Origin: an uncultured Nocardioides sp.
GTDB taxonomy: Bacteria > Actinomycetota > Actinomycetes > Propionibacteriales > Nocardioidaceae
Assembly: GCF_946885725.1 (NCBI RefSeq)
Contig: NZ_CAMPGZ010000026.1
Location: 1 to 25,731 of the forward strand
Direction of reading: 5' to 3'
Length of the DNA: 25,731 nt
Positions 23,768-25,731 of this stretch are shown here, piece after piece (position 1 is the first letter of the stretch; the number at the start of each line of letters is the position of its first letter). The notes under the pieces are model-generated. The model was not told the origin of the DNA. It did no database searches and saw nothing but the letters and a program-made list of their open reading frames with translations. A program made the position numbers and the translations under genes.

Positions 23768-25731
23768 ATGACGAACCAGCCCATCCAGCGCGACCTGTCC
23801 GAGACGACCGCACCCGCTGCGGCCGTCGTACCGGACAAGCCTGCGTTGGAGGGGCTCGAGGCCAAGTGGGCCGAGCGCTGGCGCGAGGACCGCACCTACG
23901 AGTTCGACCGCAGCAAGACCCGCGAGCAGATCTACTCGATCGACACTCCCCCGCCGACCGTGTCCGGTTCGCTGCACGTCGGGCACGTGTTCTCCTACAC
24001 CCACACCGACCTCGTCGCGCGGTTTCAGCGGATGCGCGGCAAGGAGGTCTTCTACCCGATCGGGTGGGACGACAACGGGCTGCCGACCGAGCGGCGGGTG
24101 CAGAACTACTACGGCGTCCGCTGCGACCCGGCGCTGCCCTACGACCCCGCCTTCACGCCGCCGGAGAAGCCGGACCCGAAGCGGCAGATCCCGATCAGCC
24201 GGCGCAACTTCGTCGAGCTGTGCGACGAGCTCGTCCAGGAGGACGAGAAGGTCTTCGAGTCGCTGTGGCGCACGCTCGGCCTGTCGGTCGACTGGTCGCA
24301 GCAGTACACCACCATCGGCAAGCGGTCCCAGAGGGCGTCTCAGCGCGCGTTCCTGCGCAACTTCGCCCGCGGCGAGGCCTACCTGCAGGAGTCGCCGACC
24401 CTCTGGGACGTCACGTTCCAGACCGCGGTGGCGCAGGCCGAGCTCGAGGCGCGTGAGTACGCCGGCGCATACCACCGCGTCGCGTTCCGCAAGCCCGACG
24501 GCGAGCCGGTCTACATCGAGACCACGCGTCCCGAGCTGATCCCGGCGGTGGTCGCGCTGATCGCGCACCCGGACGACGAGCGCTACCAGCCGCTGTTCGG
24601 CTCCACTGTGCTCTCCCCCGTCTTCGGCGTGGAGATCCCGGTGCTGCCGCACCCGGCCGCCGAGATGGACAAGGGCGCCGGCATCGCGATGTGCTGCACG
24701 TTCGGCGACCTGACCGACGTGATGTGGTGGCGCGAGCTGCAGCTGCCGGTGCGCACCGTCATCGGCCGCGACGGCCGGCTGCACCGCGAGACGCCCGAGT
24801 GGCTGTCGTCCGAGCGGGCCGCGGCGGCGTACGCCGAGCTGGCCGGAAAGACGACGTTCAGCGCCCGCGAGGCGATGGTGGCGATGCTGCGCGAGTCCGG
24901 CGACCTCGACGGCGAGCCGAAGCCGACGCAGCGCATGACGAACTTCTACGAGCGCGGCGAGAAGCCGCTCGAGATCGTCTCGACGCGGCAGTGGTACATC
25001 CGCAACGGCGGCCGCGACCCCGAGCTGCGCAAAGAGCTCATCGACCGCGGCGGCGAGATCGAGTGGCACCCCGACTACATGCGCCACCGCTACACCAACT
25101 GGGTCGAGGGCCTCAACGGCGACTGGCTGATCAGCCGGCAGCGGTTCTTCGGCATCCCGTTCCCGGTCTGGTACCCGCTCGACGAGGAGGGTGAGCCCGA
25201 CTACGAGCACCCGCTGCTGCCGACCGAGGCCGAGCTGCCGGTCGACCCGTCGTCGCAGCCGCCGCGCGGCTACGACGAGTCGCAGCGCGGCGAGCCGGGC
25301 GGCTTCATCGGCGACCCCGACGTGATGGACACCTGGGCGACGTCCTCGCTGACCCCGCAGATCGTGTGCGGCTGGGAGGAAGACCCGGACCTGTTCGAGC
25401 GGACGTTTCCGATGGACCTGCGCCCGCAGGCCCACGACATCATCCGCACCTGGCTGTTCGCGACGGTCGTCCGGGCGCACCACGAGAACGGCGTCGTGCC
25501 CTGGAAGCACGCCGCGATCTCCGGCTTCGTCGTGGACCCCGACCGCAAGAAGATGTCGAAGTCCAAGGGCAACGTGGTCGTCCCGACCGAGATCCTCGAG
25601 AAGTACGGCGCCGACGCGGTGCGCTGGCGCGCGGCGATGTCGCGCCCGGGTCTCGACTCGCCGTTCGACGAGACCCAGATGAAGGTCGGCCGCCGGCTGG
25701 CGATGAAGGTGCTCAACGCGTCGAAGTTCGT
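23768..25731 (+). CDS. valS: Valyl-tRNA synthetase, N-terminal three-quarters (truncated by window end)
   Basis: Charges tRNA-Val with valine and edits mischarged threonine. 654 complete codons are visible. The class I signature HVGH is at residues 70-73 ([11 protein letters not shown]), the editing (CP1) domain spans roughly 210-350 with [19 protein letters not shown], and the second signature KMSKS is at 595-599 ([11 protein letters not shown]). The tRNA-binding C-terminal region and coiled coil lie beyond the window. The Pro-Pro-Pro-Thr-Val-Ser-Gly segment before HVGH identifies ValRS rather than IleRS or LeuRS. ATG at 23768 is supported by the -10 element directly upstream. Confidence 0.96.
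   Translation, partial: MTNQPIQRDLSETTAPAAAVVPDKPALEGLEAKWAERWREDRTYEFDRSKTREQIYSIDTPPPTVSGSLHVGHVFSYTHTDLVARFQRMRGKEVFYPIGWDDNGLPTERRVQNYYGVRCDPALPYDPAFTPPEKPDPKRQIPISRRNFVELCDELVQEDEKVFESLWRTLGLSVDWSQQYTTIGKRSQRASQRAFLRNFARGEAYLQESPTLWDVTFQTAVAQAELEAREYAGAYHRVAFRKPDGEPVYIETTRPELIPAVVALIAHPDDERYQPLFGSTVLSPVFGVEIPVLPHPAAEMDKGAGIAMCCTFGDLTDVMWWRELQLPVRTVIGRDGRLHRETPEWLSSERAAAAYAELAGKTTFSAREAMVAMLRESGDLDGEPKPTQRMTNFYERGEKPLEIVSTRQWYIRNGGRDPELRKELIDRGGEIEWHPDYMRHRYTNWVEGLNGDWLISRQRFFGIPFPVWYPLDEEGEPDYEHPLLPTEAELPVDPSSQPPRGYDESQRGEPGGFIGDPDVMDTWATSSLTPQIVCGWEEDPDLFERTFPMDLRPQAHDIIRTWLFATVVRAHHENGVVPWKHAAISGFVVDPDRKKMSKSKGNVVVPTEILEKYGADAVRWRAAMSRPGLDSPFDETQMKVGRRLAMKVLNASKF

Noticed and set aside
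23702..25510. Long minus-strand open frame opposite valS
   Set aside because: valS carries both class I signatures on the plus strand; the antisense frame is a composition artefact.

Overview
This window is a very GC-rich stretch of an actinobacterial chromosome. The backbone gene set (rne, rodA, pbp2, mreDCB, ndk, DUF4233, folC, valS) follows the order known from Streptomyces and relatives, here with extra genes between its blocks. MreB excludes mycobacteria-type lineages. A Nocardioidaceae-like (Propionibacteriales) host is my inference from protein flavour; there is no rRNA or other marker to settle it. Coding density is very high: the longest stretch without a gene is about 270 bases (10477-10746), so no gap exceeds 300 bases.

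Layout, left to right. 1-2766 (minus): 5' part of RNase E/G with a giant basic, repetitive N-terminal extension, preceded by a TIGR03936 (DUF2344) protein. 2844-5416 (plus): a CynX-type MFS transporter and a secreted phospholipase-D-like protein. 5438-7907 (minus): a TIGR03960 B12-binding radical SAM protein followed one base later by a GNAT acetyltransferase. 7963-8553 (minus): a TIGR03086 DinB/mycothiol-type protein. 8725-11871: two secreted serine proteases, a subtilisin-like S8 enzyme (minus) and a streptogrisin-like S1 enzyme (plus), diverging from a 270-base region that contains inverted repeats. 12067-17915 (minus): mreB-mreC-mreD-pbp2-rodA, mostly with overlapping start and stop codons, forming the lateral-wall elongation operon. 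18051-21524: a signalling island with STAS anti-anti-sigma factor and PNPOx-like flavoprotein on the minus strand, diverging from a GAF-SpoIIE phosphatase and an overlapping cobalamin-binding protein on the plus strand. 21532-23691 (minus): folC-DUF4233-ndk. 23768-25731 (plus): valS, cut by the window end.

The most interesting element is the signalling island. The cobalamin-binding protein (20523-21524) carries a W-x9-EH motif and an ExH ligand motif typical of the CarH adenosylcobalamin photoreceptor. It has no DNA-binding domain, has an unassigned C-terminal helical region, and overlaps by four bases the gene for a PP2C-type phosphatase, opposite a STAS protein with the expected phosphorylatable serine. 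This suggests a B12- and perhaps light-responsive partner-switching module controlling a sigma factor. The motifs and gene coupling are seen in the sequence; the function is inference.

Other features worth attention are probable leaderless promoters for folC, valS and the DUF2344 gene, a strong terminator behind the S8 protease, and a perfect hairpin just upstream of the S1 protease ribosome binding site.
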